Program-made: the position numbers and the translations under genes
DNA from: VRUE01 sp963717375
GTDB lineage: Bacteria > Actinomycetota > Thermoleophilia > Solirubrobacterales > 70-9
Assembly (NCBI GenBank): GCA_963717375.1
Contig: OY970329.1
Span: 1,736,001 to 1,800,000 of the forward strand
DNA length: 64,000 nt
Direction of reading: 5' to 3'
Shown here: in pieces, positions 16,204 to 25,705 of the stretch
Layout of the letters: each line of letters starts with the position of its first letter
Numbering within the stretch: the first letter of the stretch is position 1
Notes under the pieces: generated by a model
Seen by the model: only the letters and a program-made list of their open reading frames with translations
What the model was told of the DNA's origin: nothing
The model's database searches: none

Positions 16204-17070
16204 GTGGATTCACTCAGCTGGGAGGGCGACATCCCGCGGCTTCGCAACCCGATCCTGGTCTGCTCGTTTCGGGGCTGGAACGACGCCGCCGCCGCCGCGT
16301 CGACCGCGCTGACCACCGTCGAGGACGCCTTCGACGCGGAGCTGATCGCCAGGGTCGACGCCGAGGACTACTTCGACTTCCAGGCGACGCGGCCGACGAT
16401 CGTCCTCACCGAGGGTCAGGCGCGCCGGATCGACTGGCCGCAGAACAACCTGATCGCGGTCCGGGCGCCCGGTGCCGAGCGCGACCTGGTGCTGCTCGAC
16501 GGCACCGAGCCCAACCTGCGCTGGCGCACCTTCTCGGAGACGATCGCGACCGCCGCCGACGCGCTCGGCGTCGAGATGGTGATCACCCTGGGATCGCTGA
16601 TCGCCGAGGTCTCCCACACCCTGCCGGTGCCGATCACGGGTCTCGCCTCCGACGAGAAACTGGTCGAAGAGCTCGACCTGCAGCGCTCCAGCTACGAGGG
16701 CCCGACCGGGATCGTCGGCGTCGTCCACGACTGCTGCCGCCAGGTTGGGATGGTCTCGGCCTCGCTCTGGGCCGCGGTCCCTCACTACGTCGCCGCCGTG
16801 CCAAACCCGAAAGCCGCGCTGGCTCTGCTGCGCCGGCTCGAGGGCCTGACCGGAGTCGCGGTTGACGCCACCGACCTCGAAGAAGAAGCCGACAGCTACG
16901 AAGACCAGATCAACCGCGCGATCGCCGCCAACCCCGAGATCGAGGAGCTGGTCGACCGGATCGAGAGCGAACAATCCGAGCAGCTCGACGATCCGGAGAA
17001 CCTACCCTCGGCTGACACGATCGCCCGCGAGTTCCAGCAGTTCCTGCGCCAGCAGGGCGACCAGCCCTAG
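16204..17070 (+). CDS. PAC2-family protein
   Basis: A 288-residue protein of the PAC2 (proteasome-assembly-chaperone-like) family: VCSFRGWNDAAAAASTAL near 18, VITLGSLIAEVSHTLPVPITG near 128, and AVPHYVAAVPNPKAALALLR near 200. These are the common signatures in actinobacteria, where the gene is usually of unknown role and not always next to proteasome genes. The C-terminal 50 residues are acidic and helical (EEEADSYEDQINRAI, ESEQSEQLDDPENLPSADTI). It starts at GTG 16204 with a TAGTCT element just upstream. It ends by overlapping the convergent helicase gene by 4 bases. No proteasome gene is in the window. Confidence 0.88.
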   Translation: MDSLSWEGDIPRLRNPILVCSFRGWNDAAAAASTALTTVEDAFDAELIARVDAEDYFDFQATRPTIVLTEGQARRIDWPQNNLIAVRAPGAERDLVLLDGTEPNLRWRTFSETIATAADALGVEMVITLGSLIAEVSHTLPVPITGLASDEKLVEELDLQRSSYEGPTGIVGVVHDCCRQVGMVSASLWAAVPHYVAAVPNPKAALALLRRLEGLTGVAVDATDLEEEADSYEDQINRAIAANPEIEELVDRIESEQSEQLDDPENLPSADTIAREFQQFLRQQGDQP

Positions 17071-19850
17071 CTCTCGGCGGCGGGACAGACCAGGCGGTAG
17101 TCGCACCAGCTGCAGGTGGTGGGTGCGGGGCGCGGCTCGAAGTCCTGGCCCAACACTCCCTCGCCGACCGCAAGCACCGTGCGCTCGACCCGTTCGGCGT
17201 CGTCGGGCATGACCGGCGCGGCGACCTTCTCGGCGTCGAGCACGTAGTAGTAGCTGCCGCTCCCCGCCTCGAGTCCCCAAGCCTCGCGGGCGGCGAGCCG
17301 GTAGAGGGCTAGCTGAAGGTCGTTCTCGAGCTGGGCCTCGCTCTTGCGTTCGCCCGTCTTGTAGTCGATCAGCTCGTAGCTGCCGTCGGGCAGGCGGTCG
17401 ACCCGGTCGACGCGGCCGCGCACCTGGTGCGGGCCGATGCGGACGTCGAACTTGCGCTCGAGCCAGACCGGTTCCCCCTCGGTCTCGCGCTCGCGCTCCC
17501 AGTAGAGGCGCATCGCCTCGCGGGCGCGATCGCGGAACTGCAGCTCGTCGTCGCTGGTACCGAAGCCCGAGCGCCGCCAGCCTGCCTCGAAGAGGTCCAT
17601 CAGCCCGGCCAGCCCGCCGGCCCCGGTCTCGCCCTCGCCGGAGTCCTTGTGGAAGCGTTCCAGCACGCTGTGGATGAGGATGCCGAAGCGCTGGTTGATC
17701 GTCGGCTCCTGGGGGATGCCGAAGACGCGGCGGAACTTGTACTTCAGCGGGCAGGTCAGGTAGAGGTCGAGGTCGGAAGCGGAGAGGCTGAGCGCACCAT
17801 CGCCGCGGCGGGGGAGGAAGGCTTCGAGCGAGGGCTCGTGGCGGGCGGCGATCAGCCCGCGGCGGCCGTCGCGCTCGTGCTCTGATTCGAGCAGGTAGGC
17901 GTCGAGCGGGGAGGCGTCGAGCTCGGCCTGCTGCTCGGGCGTGGCGATCTGGCGCAGCAGGCCGTTGACCGCCTCGATCGCCTCCGCCGTCGCCTCCTCG
18001 CCGGGCCGCTGCGCCAGCGCCGCCAGCTTCAGCAGCTCGAGGTGGCGGGCGATCGCCCGGTTGACGTCGACCACGGTGTCCAGGCGCGGCTCGGAGAGCT
18101 CGCGGCCGGCCCGCCACGACGCCTCGAGCACCTCCTCGCGCAGCTTGCGGTAGGTCGCGTGCAGCCCCTCGGCCGGGCCAAACAGCTCCTCCTCGTGCAG
18201 CTCCTCCGTCTCCTCGCCGGGGTCTTCGCCGTCGCCTTCGACCCGCGAGAGGACGAGGGTCGAGCGGGCCTGGACGCCGTCTCGCTCGGCCCCCAGCACG
18301 AAGACGTGATCGAAGTCCATCCCCTTTGCCGCGGCGCGGGCCAGGCCCTGGACGGTGCCCGGCGCGGCAGGCTCCTCGCCACCCGCCGGCTCGACCCCGG
18401 CCTCGGCGACGGCGCTCAGGTAGCGGACGAAGTCGCGGGTCGACCCGTGCGGTTCGCGGCGCGCCCAGATCGCCGCCAGCTCGGCCAGCCGGGAGAGCCC
18501 GAGCAGCCGCTCGGCGACCTCGGGCTCGGCGGCGAAGAGGCGCTGCCGGCGCAGGCCGACGCGCTCGATCAGCCGCCGCACGAAGACGTCGGCGCGGCGT
18601 TCCTCCATCGCCGCCGACGCTTCGCCGTGGAGCTTGAGGAAGGCCTGGATCCGCTCCCGCCCCTCGGGTGGGATCTGGGGGCTTTCCAGCGCCGCCTCGC
18701 AGCCGGAGACCATGTCGACCTTGCGCCGCCTCGCGATCGTCGTCAGCCGCGCCAGGTCGGCCGATCGCAGTTCGACCGGCGGCCGGGTCAGCGCCCGCGC
18801 CGCCGCCGCCGAATCTTCGGGATCCGCCAGAACCCTGAGCCAAGCGATCGCGTCGCGGACCTCGGGGCGCTGGAAGAGCGCCGCCGGCCCGGCCAGATGG
18901 AAGGCGATGCCGCGCTCCTCCATCGCCGCCGACACCGGGCCGCCGTTGGCCGTGGGGTCGTTGACGAGAACGCAGATCGCCTCCGGCGACGTGCCGGCGA
19001 CGAGCAGGTGCTCGACCTCGCGGGTGACGGCCTGCGCCTGCGCCCGCTCGTTGGTGCAGCGCCAGTGCCGAACCGTCGGTTTGCGAAACACCTGCTCGAG
19101 GACCAGGACCTCCGGCCGCGGGTCCTGTCGCGCAGAAGAGGCCTCTTCTGCGTAGAGGTGATTCGGGTTGTCGGTCGAGAGCTTTTTAAGGATGGACCGC
19201 TGGGCTGTCGTTGTGTCCTCGAGCTCGTCGACCATTACGTAGGGGAACCGGGTCGCGATTTCGGCTCCGACCCTCGGCTGCTCGTGCAGGAGTTTGCTGA
19301 GCGTCAGGAAGACGTCGCCGCGATCGAGGTTGCCGGACTCGGCGAGGATGCGATCGTGGGCCGCGCAGAACTCGGCCAGTTCAGGCTCCGGAGGCTCGGA
19401 GCCCGTCTTCAGCTCGTCGACCTGGGCCAGCAATCGCGCCAGTAGGCCGGCCGGGTTTCCGCGGATCTCCTGGTTGCGGAGGGGAAGGTCATCGAGGCGA
19501 TCCAGCAGCATCGCCAGGCGCTCGGCGGGGCCCAGGACGTCGAAGAAGGGATCGAGCCCGGCCGCGGTCGAGTGCTCGCGCAGCAGTCGCTCGCCGAGGA
19601 TTCCCCAGGTGTCGATCCAGAGCTCTTCATAGGACCCGAGCAGCGTCTCGACCCGCTCCTGCAGGCGCCGAGCGGTCGGCCGGTTCGAAGTCAGGACCAG
19701 GATTCCCTCGGGCGGGACGCCCTCTTCGGTGAGCCGGACAAAGCGGCGCGCCAGGGCCTCGGTCTTGCCCGTCCCGGCGGCGCCGAGCAGCAGCAGCGGA
19801 CCTTCGCCGTGCTGGACGGCGCGCTGCTGGGTCTCGGCGAGAGCGAGCAT
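17067..19850 (-). CDS. UvrD/RecB-like helicase fused to PD-(D/E)XK nuclease with Fe-S type cysteines
   Basis: A 927-residue protein. N-terminal superfamily 1 motifs: ETQQRAV (Q motif), GAAGTGKTEAL (Walker A, about 23-33), ILVLTSNRPTARRL, VMVDELEDTTTAQ (motif II, about 205-217). The usual motif III (GDxxQxIYxxRGA) is missing: the sequence runs from NPNHLY through AEEASSA to EVLVLEQVFRKP, and AEEASSA is encoded by a 22-base palindrome. The C-terminal nuclease has HSVLERFH, VRGRVDRVDRLPDG and LIDYKTGERK, with four cysteines (YLTCPLKYKF and CSWCDYRLVC) in the AddB-style Fe-S pattern. It probably acts in DNA end processing, but the helicase engine may be weakened. The start is ATG 19850. Confidence 0.88.
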   Translation of the reverse strand: MLALAETQQRAVQHGEGPLLLLGAAGTGKTEALARRFVRLTEEGVPPEGILVLTSNRPTARRLQERVETLLGSYEELWIDTWGILGERLLREHSTAAGLDPFFDVLGPAERLAMLLDRLDDLPLRNQEIRGNPAGLLARLLAQVDELKTGSEPPEPELAEFCAAHDRILAESGNLDRGDVFLTLSKLLHEQPRVGAEIATRFPYVMVDELEDTTTAQRSILKKLSTDNPNHLYAEEASSARQDPRPEVLVLEQVFRKPTVRHWRCTNERAQAQAVTREVEHLLVAGTSPEAICVLVNDPTANGGPVSAAMEERGIAFHLAGPAALFQRPEVRDAIAWLRVLADPEDSAAAARALTRPPVELRSADLARLTTIARRRKVDMVSGCEAALESPQIPPEGRERIQAFLKLHGEASAAMEERRADVFVRRLIERVGLRRQRLFAAEPEVAERLLGLSRLAELAAIWARREPHGSTRDFVRYLSAVAEAGVEPAGGEEPAAPGTVQGLARAAAKGMDFDHVFVLGAERDGVQARSTLVLSRVEGDGEDPGEETEELHEEELFGPAEGLHATYRKLREEVLEASWRAGRELSEPRLDTVVDVNRAIARHLELLKLAALAQRPGEEATAEAIEAVNGLLRQIATPEQQAELDASPLDAYLLESEHERDGRRGLIAARHEPSLEAFLPRRGDGALSLSASDLDLYLTCPLKYKFRRVFGIPQEPTINQRFGILIHSVLERFHKDSGEGETGAGGLAGLMDLFEAGWRRSGFGTSDDELQFRDRAREAMRLYWERERETEGEPVWLERKFDVRIGPHQVRGRVDRVDRLPDGSYELIDYKTGERKSEAQLENDLQLALYRLAAREAWGLEAGSGSYYYVLDAEKVAAPVMPDDAERVERTVLAVGEGVLGQDFEPRPAPTTCSWCDYRLVCPAAES
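19131..19152. repeat. Perfect 22-base palindrome inside the helicase gene
   Basis: The two half sites are CGCAGAAGAGG followed directly by its reverse complement, with no loop. It is in frame and encodes AEEASSA on the minus strand, at the place where helicase motif III is expected. Confidence 0.8.
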
Positions 19851-19856
19851 GCTCCA

Positions 19857-19862
19857 AAGCTA
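19857..19862 (-). promoter_or_regulatory. -10-like hexamer TAGCTT for the helicase gene
   Basis: It ends 6 nt before the ATG at 19850 on the minus strand; leaderless pattern. Confidence 0.35.
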
Positions 19863-19880
19863 GCGAGTGCGCGGCCTCCA

Positions 19881-19886
19881 TAGGAT
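19881..19886 (+). promoter_or_regulatory. -10-like hexamer TAGGAT for the IMPase gene
   Basis: TAGGAT lies 7 nt before the in-frame GTG at 19894. It contains the earlier ATG at 19885, which argues for the later GTG as start. Confidence 0.35.
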
Positions 19887-19893
19887 GGCCTCG

Positions 19894-20706
19894 GTGGACG
19901 TTTTTTCCGCAGACTGGCTGGGAATCTGCCGGCGCGCCGTCGCGGCGCAGCGGGCGATCTTCGATGAAGTGCGCGGAGTCGAGGCCCGCACGGTCTACGA
20001 GGGAGTCGGCGAGGGGGGTGACCACACCCTGGTCATCGACCGCCGCTGCGAGGACACGGTCTTCGCCGAGCTCGAGGCGCTGGCCGCCCAGGGAGCCTCG
20101 TTCATCGCGGTCTCCGAGGAGCGCGGCGAGGTCGCTTTCGGCGCCGGCGGCCCGGTGCGCGTCGTGATCGATCCGATCGACGGCTCGCTCAACGCCCGTC
20201 GCACCCTGCCCTCCCACAGCCTCAGCATCGCCGTCGCGAGCGGGGACTCGATGGCTGAGGTCGAGTTCGGCTACGTCTTCGACTTCGGTGCCGGCGAGGA
20301 GTTCGCCGCCAGGCGCGGCGAGGGGGCGACCCTCGACGGCGAGCGGATCGCCGTCGGCCCCGATGGCGACAAGCTCGAGCTGCTCGGCCTCGAGTCGGCG
20401 GAGCCGGAATGGGCGTTGCCGGCTCTGGAGGCGCTTGCCGGGCGTGTCTATCGCCTGCGCGTCGTCGGCTCGATCGCGATCAGCGCCTCCTACGTCGCCG
20501 CCGGGCGCTTCGACGCGCTCGCCGCGCTGCGGCCCTGCCGCTCGGTCGACGCCGCTGCCGCCCAGCTGATCGTGCGCGAGGCCGGGGGGCGGATCAGCTT
20601 CGGCGATCTCGCCCTGGAGGAGGCCCCGCTCGGGCTCGACGCCCGCTACCCGATCGCCGCCGCCGCGGGCGAGCGCGGCCTGGCGATCGCCCGCAGCGCC
20701 CAGTAA
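19894..20706 (+). CDS. Inositol monophosphatase / FBPase-family sugar phosphatase
   Basis: About 270 residues. It has the metal-binding motifs of the Li+-sensitive phosphatase family: ISVSEERGEV-type Glu (IAVSEERGEV, about 70), VIDPIDGSLNARR (DPIDGS, about 90) and the late CRSVDAAAAQLIVREAGG, which holds the third Asp. It removes phosphate from myo-inositol-1-phosphate, fructose-1,6-bisphosphate or a related sugar; the exact substrate cannot be told. Starts at 19867 (GTG), 19885 (ATG) and 19894 (GTG) are all in frame; I favour 19894 from the position of TAGGAT. It runs divergently from the helicase gene. The next gene carries LexA-type boxes and has its own promoter. Confidence 0.85.
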   Translation: MDVFSADWLGICRRAVAAQRAIFDEVRGVEARTVYEGVGEGGDHTLVIDRRCEDTVFAELEALAAQGASFIAVSEERGEVAFGAGGPVRVVIDPIDGSLNARRTLPSHSLSIAVASGDSMAEVEFGYVFDFGAGEEFAARRGEGATLDGERIAVGPDGDKLELLGLESAEPEWALPALEALAGRVYRLRVVGSIAISASYVAAGRFDALAALRPCRSVDAAAAQLIVREAGGRISFGDLALEEAPLGLDARYPIAAAAGERGLAIARSAQ

Positions 20707-20727
20707 CCAGGCGCTATCACGGGTTTA

Positions 20728-20758
20728 AGAACGTGTGTTCGCAAAGAACGTATGTTCG
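20728..20758 (+). promoter_or_regulatory. Two tandem LexA-type (GAAC-N4-GTTC) boxes
   Basis: GAACGTGTGTTC (20729-20740) and GAACGTATGTTC (20746-20757) both match the GAAC-N4-GTTC LexA/DinR operator of Gram-positive bacteria, and both continue as AGAAC...GTTCG. Their centres are 17 bp apart. They lie 60-90 bases before the start of the basic protein at 20817, where a promoter must be. A different repressor with the same half site cannot be excluded. Confidence 0.7.
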
Positions 20759-20816
20759 TTACACTCGCGAACTTCCCCCCAGGCAGGAAACCGCATACCG
20801 AAGGGATTCAAACTTA

Positions 20817-21251
20817 ATGGCAACGCAGACCAAAAGCAGTAAAAGCAACGGCACGGCGCCGAAAGCGAAAGCCGAGACCAAACGCACCACCACCAAAGCC
20901 GCCGATAAGAACCAGGCTCGCACCGTGGCCGAGACCGCGGTCGACATCCCCGTCGGCGCCGTTCTCACCGTCACCGACCGGGTCACCGATCTGGTCGAGC
21001 CGTTCACCGCGCGCACAGCCGCTGAAAAACAGCTCAAGTCCTACCGCACCGAGCTTCGCCGCCGGGTCAAACGGACCGAGCGCCGCGGCACCACCGCCCG
21101 CCGCAAGGCGACCACCGAGGCCCGCAAGACCCGCAACCGGGTCGAGCGCGAGGCCCGCAAGCATCAGCGCACGGTCGAGACGACCCTCAAACGCAACCGC
21201 GACGAGTTGGAGCAGCGAGTGCGTAAGGCGATCGACCTCCTTCCCGTCTAG
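20817..21251 (+). CDS. Small basic coiled-coil protein (HbhA / histone-like style), putative DNA-damage-regulated
   Basis: A 144-residue protein that is very rich in Lys/Arg/Thr. The N-terminus (ATQTKSSKSNGTAPKAKAET) is unstructured and basic. A short amphipathic segment (DIPVGAVLTVTDRVTDLVEPF, about 41-61) recalls the N-terminal helix of heparin-binding haemagglutinin-type proteins. The rest is a long charged helix with heptads (ELRRRVKRTERRGTTARRK, VEREARKHQRTVETTLKRNR). It could coat DNA or an anionic surface; no enzyme motif is seen. GAAGGGA 10-16 nt before the ATG serves as ribosome site. Two LexA-type boxes upstream suggest induction by DNA damage, which would fit a nucleoid-protecting role; this is inference. 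Confidence 0.75.
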   Translation: MATQTKSSKSNGTAPKAKAETKRTTTKAADKNQARTVAETAVDIPVGAVLTVTDRVTDLVEPFTARTAAEKQLKSYRTELRRRVKRTERRGTTARRKATTEARKTRNRVEREARKHQRTVETTLKRNRDELEQRVRKAIDLLPV

Positions 21252-21252
21252 G

Positions 21253-21274
21253 TATTCGGCCTAACGGCCGAGTA
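21253..21274. terminator. Hairpin terminator shared by convergent genes
   Basis: TATTCGGCC (21253-21261) pairs with GGCCGAGTA (21266-21274) except at one position, with a 4-base loop. It starts right after the stop at 21251 and includes the stop codon of the convergent gene. Confidence 0.5.
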
Positions 21275-23312
21275 CCGCTACCGGCGTTGAACCGGCTGGC
21301 TCGAAGGGCCAGCCGGTTTGCGCCGGGGCGTATGCCCTGAACTGAAAGCGCACGCCGCGGCTGTCGTCGTCGGTGAAGCGGTAGGCGTAGTGGAAGTGCC
21401 CGTGCGGATCGGTTCGCACAGTGCGGAACTCGCTCCAGGGCAGGCCCGGCAGCCGGAACTGCAGCTGCACCGCCTTGCCGTCGGCGGGTACCGCGGTGCC
21501 GCCCGTGGCGACGCCGCCGCGAAAGACGACCGGCCGCCCGCCGACCGTCGCGACGGTTGAGGAGACACGCATCCGCACCCCGCCGCGCACGGCGAGCCGC
21601 AGTGTCCGGCCGCTGGCGCCGCGCAGGTTCGCGGTCGGCGCGGCGACGGCGATGAGATCGCGGCTGGGGCCGGGGGAGAGGCGGAGGCTGAAGGCACCGT
21701 CGGCGTCGGTCCTGACCGTGGAAACTCGTTCGCGCGGAACCGCTCCAGGGTCGAAGCGCTCGATTACCTGCACCGGCATCGCCGCCAGCGGCGCTTGACG
21801 GCCGGCGACCAGGCGCCCGCTGAACGGGATTCCGCGGCCGTAGGGGACGGTGCGCTGGCTGGGCCGACGCTCGAACGCCTGGATGGTCTCCTCGTGACAG
21901 CGACGGCCCTGGCCACGGCGGGTGCACCGGTGCCAGTTCAGGACCGAGCCGCCGAAGCCGCTGAGCAGCGTCGTCGCGACCTTCAGCGGGTTGGGCAGCC
22001 GCATCGACGAGCCATCGACCTTGCTCTTGGTGGAAGCGAAGTTTCCGGCGGCGTCGTAGGCAATGGCGCGGAATTCGTACTCGCCGGGTGGGTAGGCCTC
22101 GGAGTTCCAGCGGGCACGGAGTAGGGAGCCGGAGCGCTCGGTGGCCAGCTCGGCGAAGCGATCGCCGCTGCCGGCCGGGCGGACGCCGATCGTCCCGTAC
22201 GCCCGGTCCAGCCCCGAGAGGGCATCCGAGGCACGCGCCTCGATCCGCTCCGGGTCGAGCGGATCCTGGGCGCCCGCGAAGGCGACCTCCGGCGGCTCGC
22301 GGTCGATCTTCACCACGGCAACGGCTGGCGCGTGGTCGGGATGGCCGTTGGAGGAGCCACCGTCATCGACGTTGCCGGCGGCGTCGCGGGCGTAGTAGGC
22401 GACCGAGTGGATGCCGGAGGCGATCACCGTTGCCGAGACTTCGTTGCCGTTTGCGCTCAACGGCGCTCCGCCGTCGATCCGGATCGCCGTGAAGGGCTCG
22501 CCGCCGCCGTTGGAGACCATCCCCGAGCCCGCGTCGACCGCGGTGGCGGTCAGCGTCAGCGGCCTGCTTGACCAGCCGTTTGCGTTGCCGGCCAGCCGGG
22601 TCACCGGGTCGGTCTTGTCGACGCGCAGGATGGAGCTGGAGGGGAGCGCCGATCGCGTGCCCGAGCCCGAGACCGCAACCGCGTGCAGGTAACTTCGTCC
22701 CTCGGGAAGTTCGGCGAGCATCAGCGAGTCCTCGGCGCCACCCCTGCGCAGTTCGATCTCGCTCCCCCCACAGGTGCCGGTCGCCAGGCAGGTGCCGCCG
22801 CCGAGGAGTCCGTCGATCGAGGCGGCGTAGCCGCGGACGCCGGAGAGCGGAGCTGGTCCGGCCGAGCGACCGAGGTGGAGCGTTACGGGGAACGCCGTGC
22901 GGCTGAGCCAAGCGGGAGGCGGGGCTGGTTCGACCGAGCCGGGCGGTGAGTCATCGAAGCGCAGCTTCGCCGTGACCGGCGCGCCTTTGGCGCCGCCGCC
23001 GTCTTCGAGCCAGACCTCAGCCGTGTAGGCGCCGGGAGTGGGTGGAACGCTGAGGTGCTGGACGGCGGTTGCCGCCCAGCCCAGCGTCTGCTCAACGCCC
23101 ACGACGTTGCCGGCGGGGTCGAGCACGCGGTAATGAACCGCAGCGATGTTTCCCGGCGGGTTGCTCCAGCGCAGGGCGAACGAGCGTTGCGCGTGCCAGT
23201 TTTCCTCGCCGCCGTCGACGCTGAGGTCGAGCGGTTGGAGGGACGCGCTAGCCGCCGGGGCCCCGATCAACCCGAGAGCGGTGAAGCCGGCAATAGCGAG
23301 CCATGCCTTCAC
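21261..23312 (-). CDS. Large secreted protein with Ig-like/bacterial-surface beta domains
   Basis: A 683-residue protein with a signal peptide (WLAIAGFTALGLIGAPAASA). It holds repeated beta-sandwich modules with the motif YYARDAAGNVD, IAYDAAGNFAST and LRVDKTDPVTRLAGNANGWS, as in Ig-like 'AGN' surface repeats, then a C-terminal region (from about 470) with VPYGRGIPFSGRLVAGRQAP and FSLRLSPGPSRDLI, like the carboxypeptidase-regulatory/CNA-B beta domains. It is an extracellular or wall protein with no catalytic motif seen. It starts at GTG 23312, overlapping the stop of the sigma/anti-sigma gene (GTGA), so it is made with that regulator and is probably its effector or partner. Confidence 0.8.
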   Translation of the reverse strand: MKAWLAIAGFTALGLIGAPAASASLQPLDLSVDGGEENWHAQRSFALRWSNPPGNIAAVHYRVLDPAGNVVGVEQTLGWAATAVQHLSVPPTPGAYTAEVWLEDGGGAKGAPVTAKLRFDDSPPGSVEPAPPPAWLSRTAFPVTLHLGRSAGPAPLSGVRGYAASIDGLLGGGTCLATGTCGGSEIELRRGGAEDSLMLAELPEGRSYLHAVAVSGSGTRSALPSSSILRVDKTDPVTRLAGNANGWSSRPLTLTATAVDAGSGMVSNGGGEPFTAIRIDGGAPLSANGNEVSATVIASGIHSVAYYARDAAGNVDDGGSSNGHPDHAPAVAVVKIDREPPEVAFAGAQDPLDPERIEARASDALSGLDRAYGTIGVRPAGSGDRFAELATERSGSLLRARWNSEAYPPGEYEFRAIAYDAAGNFASTKSKVDGSSMRLPNPLKVATTLLSGFGGSVLNWHRCTRRGQGRRCHEETIQAFERRPSQRTVPYGRGIPFSGRLVAGRQAPLAAMPVQVIERFDPGAVPRERVSTVRTDADGAFSLRLSPGPSRDLIAVAAPTANLRGASGRTLRLAVRGGVRMRVSSTVATVGGRPVVFRGGVATGGTAVPADGKAVQLQFRLPGLPWSEFRTVRTDPHGHFHYAYRFTDDDSRGVRFQFRAYAPAQTGWPFEPAGSTPVAVLGR

Positions 23313-24586
23313 GGCCCGAACTCCCCGGCGGCGGAGCCGCTCGACGAGCTTTCGCCGCCACTCGGGCTCGGCGGTTCGGGGGCTGGCGCCGGGGTTTCGT
23401 ATTCGACCGCTCCGGTCGGGGCGCTCGCTTCGATGGCGGGTTCTTCCTGCTGTTCCTGTTCCGGCTTCGGTTCGGACCGCACCGGCGTTGGCGTGGTCGC
23501 GGGTTCGTACTGCACCGCTTCGCTGGCTTCGGCCTGCGCCGGCCGCACCAGGGATCGCTCGATCGCCGGCGCCCGGGTGTGCGTCGGCTCCAACTCAGGT
23601 GGCGGCACCACCCCCGTTGCCACGCAGGCGGCCGCCCCGCCCGCTGCTCCGGCGCAAAGCGCCAGCAGCTTCGCCAGCGCGGCCATGCCGGCACCCCGGG
23701 AGCCACCGGCCGCGGCGATCTGTACGGCGGTTGAGTCACCGGCGCCGCCGAGTCCCGGCAGGCGCGAGCCGAGTCCGGCGACGAACTCGTGCACCCGTTC
23801 CAGCAGCGAGCGCGAGGGCGGCATCGCCGGTGCCAGAGCGACCGCGATCCGCGGCGCCGCCCGGTAGGCGCGCATGGTCGAGCGGCAGCGTCCGCAGGCG
23901 CGCAGGTGCTCGCGCACGGCGGCCGAGTCGCGCGGGCTCGCCTCACCGTCGCAGAAGGCCGAGAGCAGCGGCCGCAACTCGCGGCAGCGACTACCGTCCT
24001 CGCTGCTGGAGATGAGCTTGCGGAAGCGTTCGCGCCCCTCCGCCAGGACGCGGTTGATTTTCGTCCGGCTGAAGCCGGTCAGCTCGCCGATCTCGGCGTA
24101 GGAGTAGCCCTCCGCGAGCAGGCTGAGCGCGCGCAGCTCGGCCGGCTTCAGCGCTTGCAGCGCCTCGCGACTGCGGGCGATTGCCTCACGCCGCTCCACC
24201 TGCTCGTCGGGCCCGCCGCCGCCCGCCGGGATCAGCGCTACCGGGTCGGTGTCCGTGCCGTCGTCCCTGCTCTTGCCCCGGTATCCGAGCAAGCGCTCGC
24301 GGCTCTGGCGCACCGCCATCGCCTCGTGCTTGGTCACGGTCTGGGTCCAGCGGATCAGCTCACGCGGGTCCGTGGTCGGCGCTTTGGTGAGGAGGATCTC
24401 GAGCGCGCGCTGGTAGGCGTCCTCCGCGTCGTCGGCGTCGAGTGAGTAGCGCCGAGCCGTGCGCTTCAGGGTGGCCTCGTGCTCGGCGATCATTTCGATC
24501 GCCGCTCGCTTGCGGGCGCCCTCGCCGCCGCCCGCCTGGCCGAGCAGCGCGCCGCGCGCCGCCGTCGATTGTTCTCCCTGGCTCAT
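23309..24586 (-). CDS. ECF-type sigma factor fused to a zinc-finger anti-sigma/membrane region
   Basis: A 425-residue protein. Residues 25-200 are a sigma factor: region 2 (IAEHEATLKRTARRYSLDAD, DAEDAYQRALEILL), a linker, and region 4 (LQALKPAELRALSLLAEGYS, YAEIGELTGFSRTKINRVLA). Residues 205-245 form a zinc-finger anti-sigma module (HLRACGRCRSTMRAYR, preceded by a Cys and FCDGEAS). A hydrophobic stretch near 300-325 (MAALAKLLALCAGAAGGAAACVATG) is a probable membrane span, followed by a Pro/Glu-rich outer tail of about 95 residues. Sigma and anti-sigma are normally separate genes; here one chain would hold the sigma factor at the membrane until released. The following secreted-protein gene overlaps by GTGA. 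Confidence 0.85.
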   Translation of the reverse strand: MSQGEQSTAARGALLGQAGGGEGARKRAAIEMIAEHEATLKRTARRYSLDADDAEDAYQRALEILLTKAPTTDPRELIRWTQTVTKHEAMAVRQSRERLLGYRGKSRDDGTDTDPVALIPAGGGGPDEQVERREAIARSREALQALKPAELRALSLLAEGYSYAEIGELTGFSRTKINRVLAEGRERFRKLISSSEDGSRCRELRPLLSAFCDGEASPRDSAAVREHLRACGRCRSTMRAYRAAPRIAVALAPAMPPSRSLLERVHEFVAGLGSRLPGLGGAGDSTAVQIAAAGGSRGAGMAALAKLLALCAGAAGGAAACVATGVVPPPELEPTHTRAPAIERSLVRPAQAEASEAVQYEPATTPTPVRSEPKPEQEQQEEPAIEASAPTGAVEYETPAPAPEPPSPSGGESSSSGSAAGEFGP

Positions 24587-24743
24587 CCTTCGAAATTCCC
24601 CACCGGTCAGATCCGCGGCCCCAAGATGCCGAGTTAATGCAGGGACGGCAGCGGGTTCTCCCCCCTTCTGGACGGGTGGTCGGGTGCGGAACCCGCAAAT
24701 TGCATGGATCGCGCCCGCGAGCCTGTCCCCGCGAGGCGGTCGA

Positions 24744-24749
24744 TAGCAT
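24744..24749 (+). promoter_or_regulatory. -10-like hexamer TAGCAT for UXS
   Basis: It ends 8 nt before the ATG at 24758; leaderless pattern. The 171-base divergent gap to the sigma gene shows no other clear element. Confidence 0.4.
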
Positions 24750-24757
24750 CAGCGCCG

Positions 24758-25701
<944 letters not shown>

Positions 25702-25705
<4 letters not shown>

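Noticed and set aside
18042..19445. 467-residue open frame antisense to the helicase gene
   Set aside because: Antisense shadow; the minus strand encodes recognised helicase and nuclease motifs.
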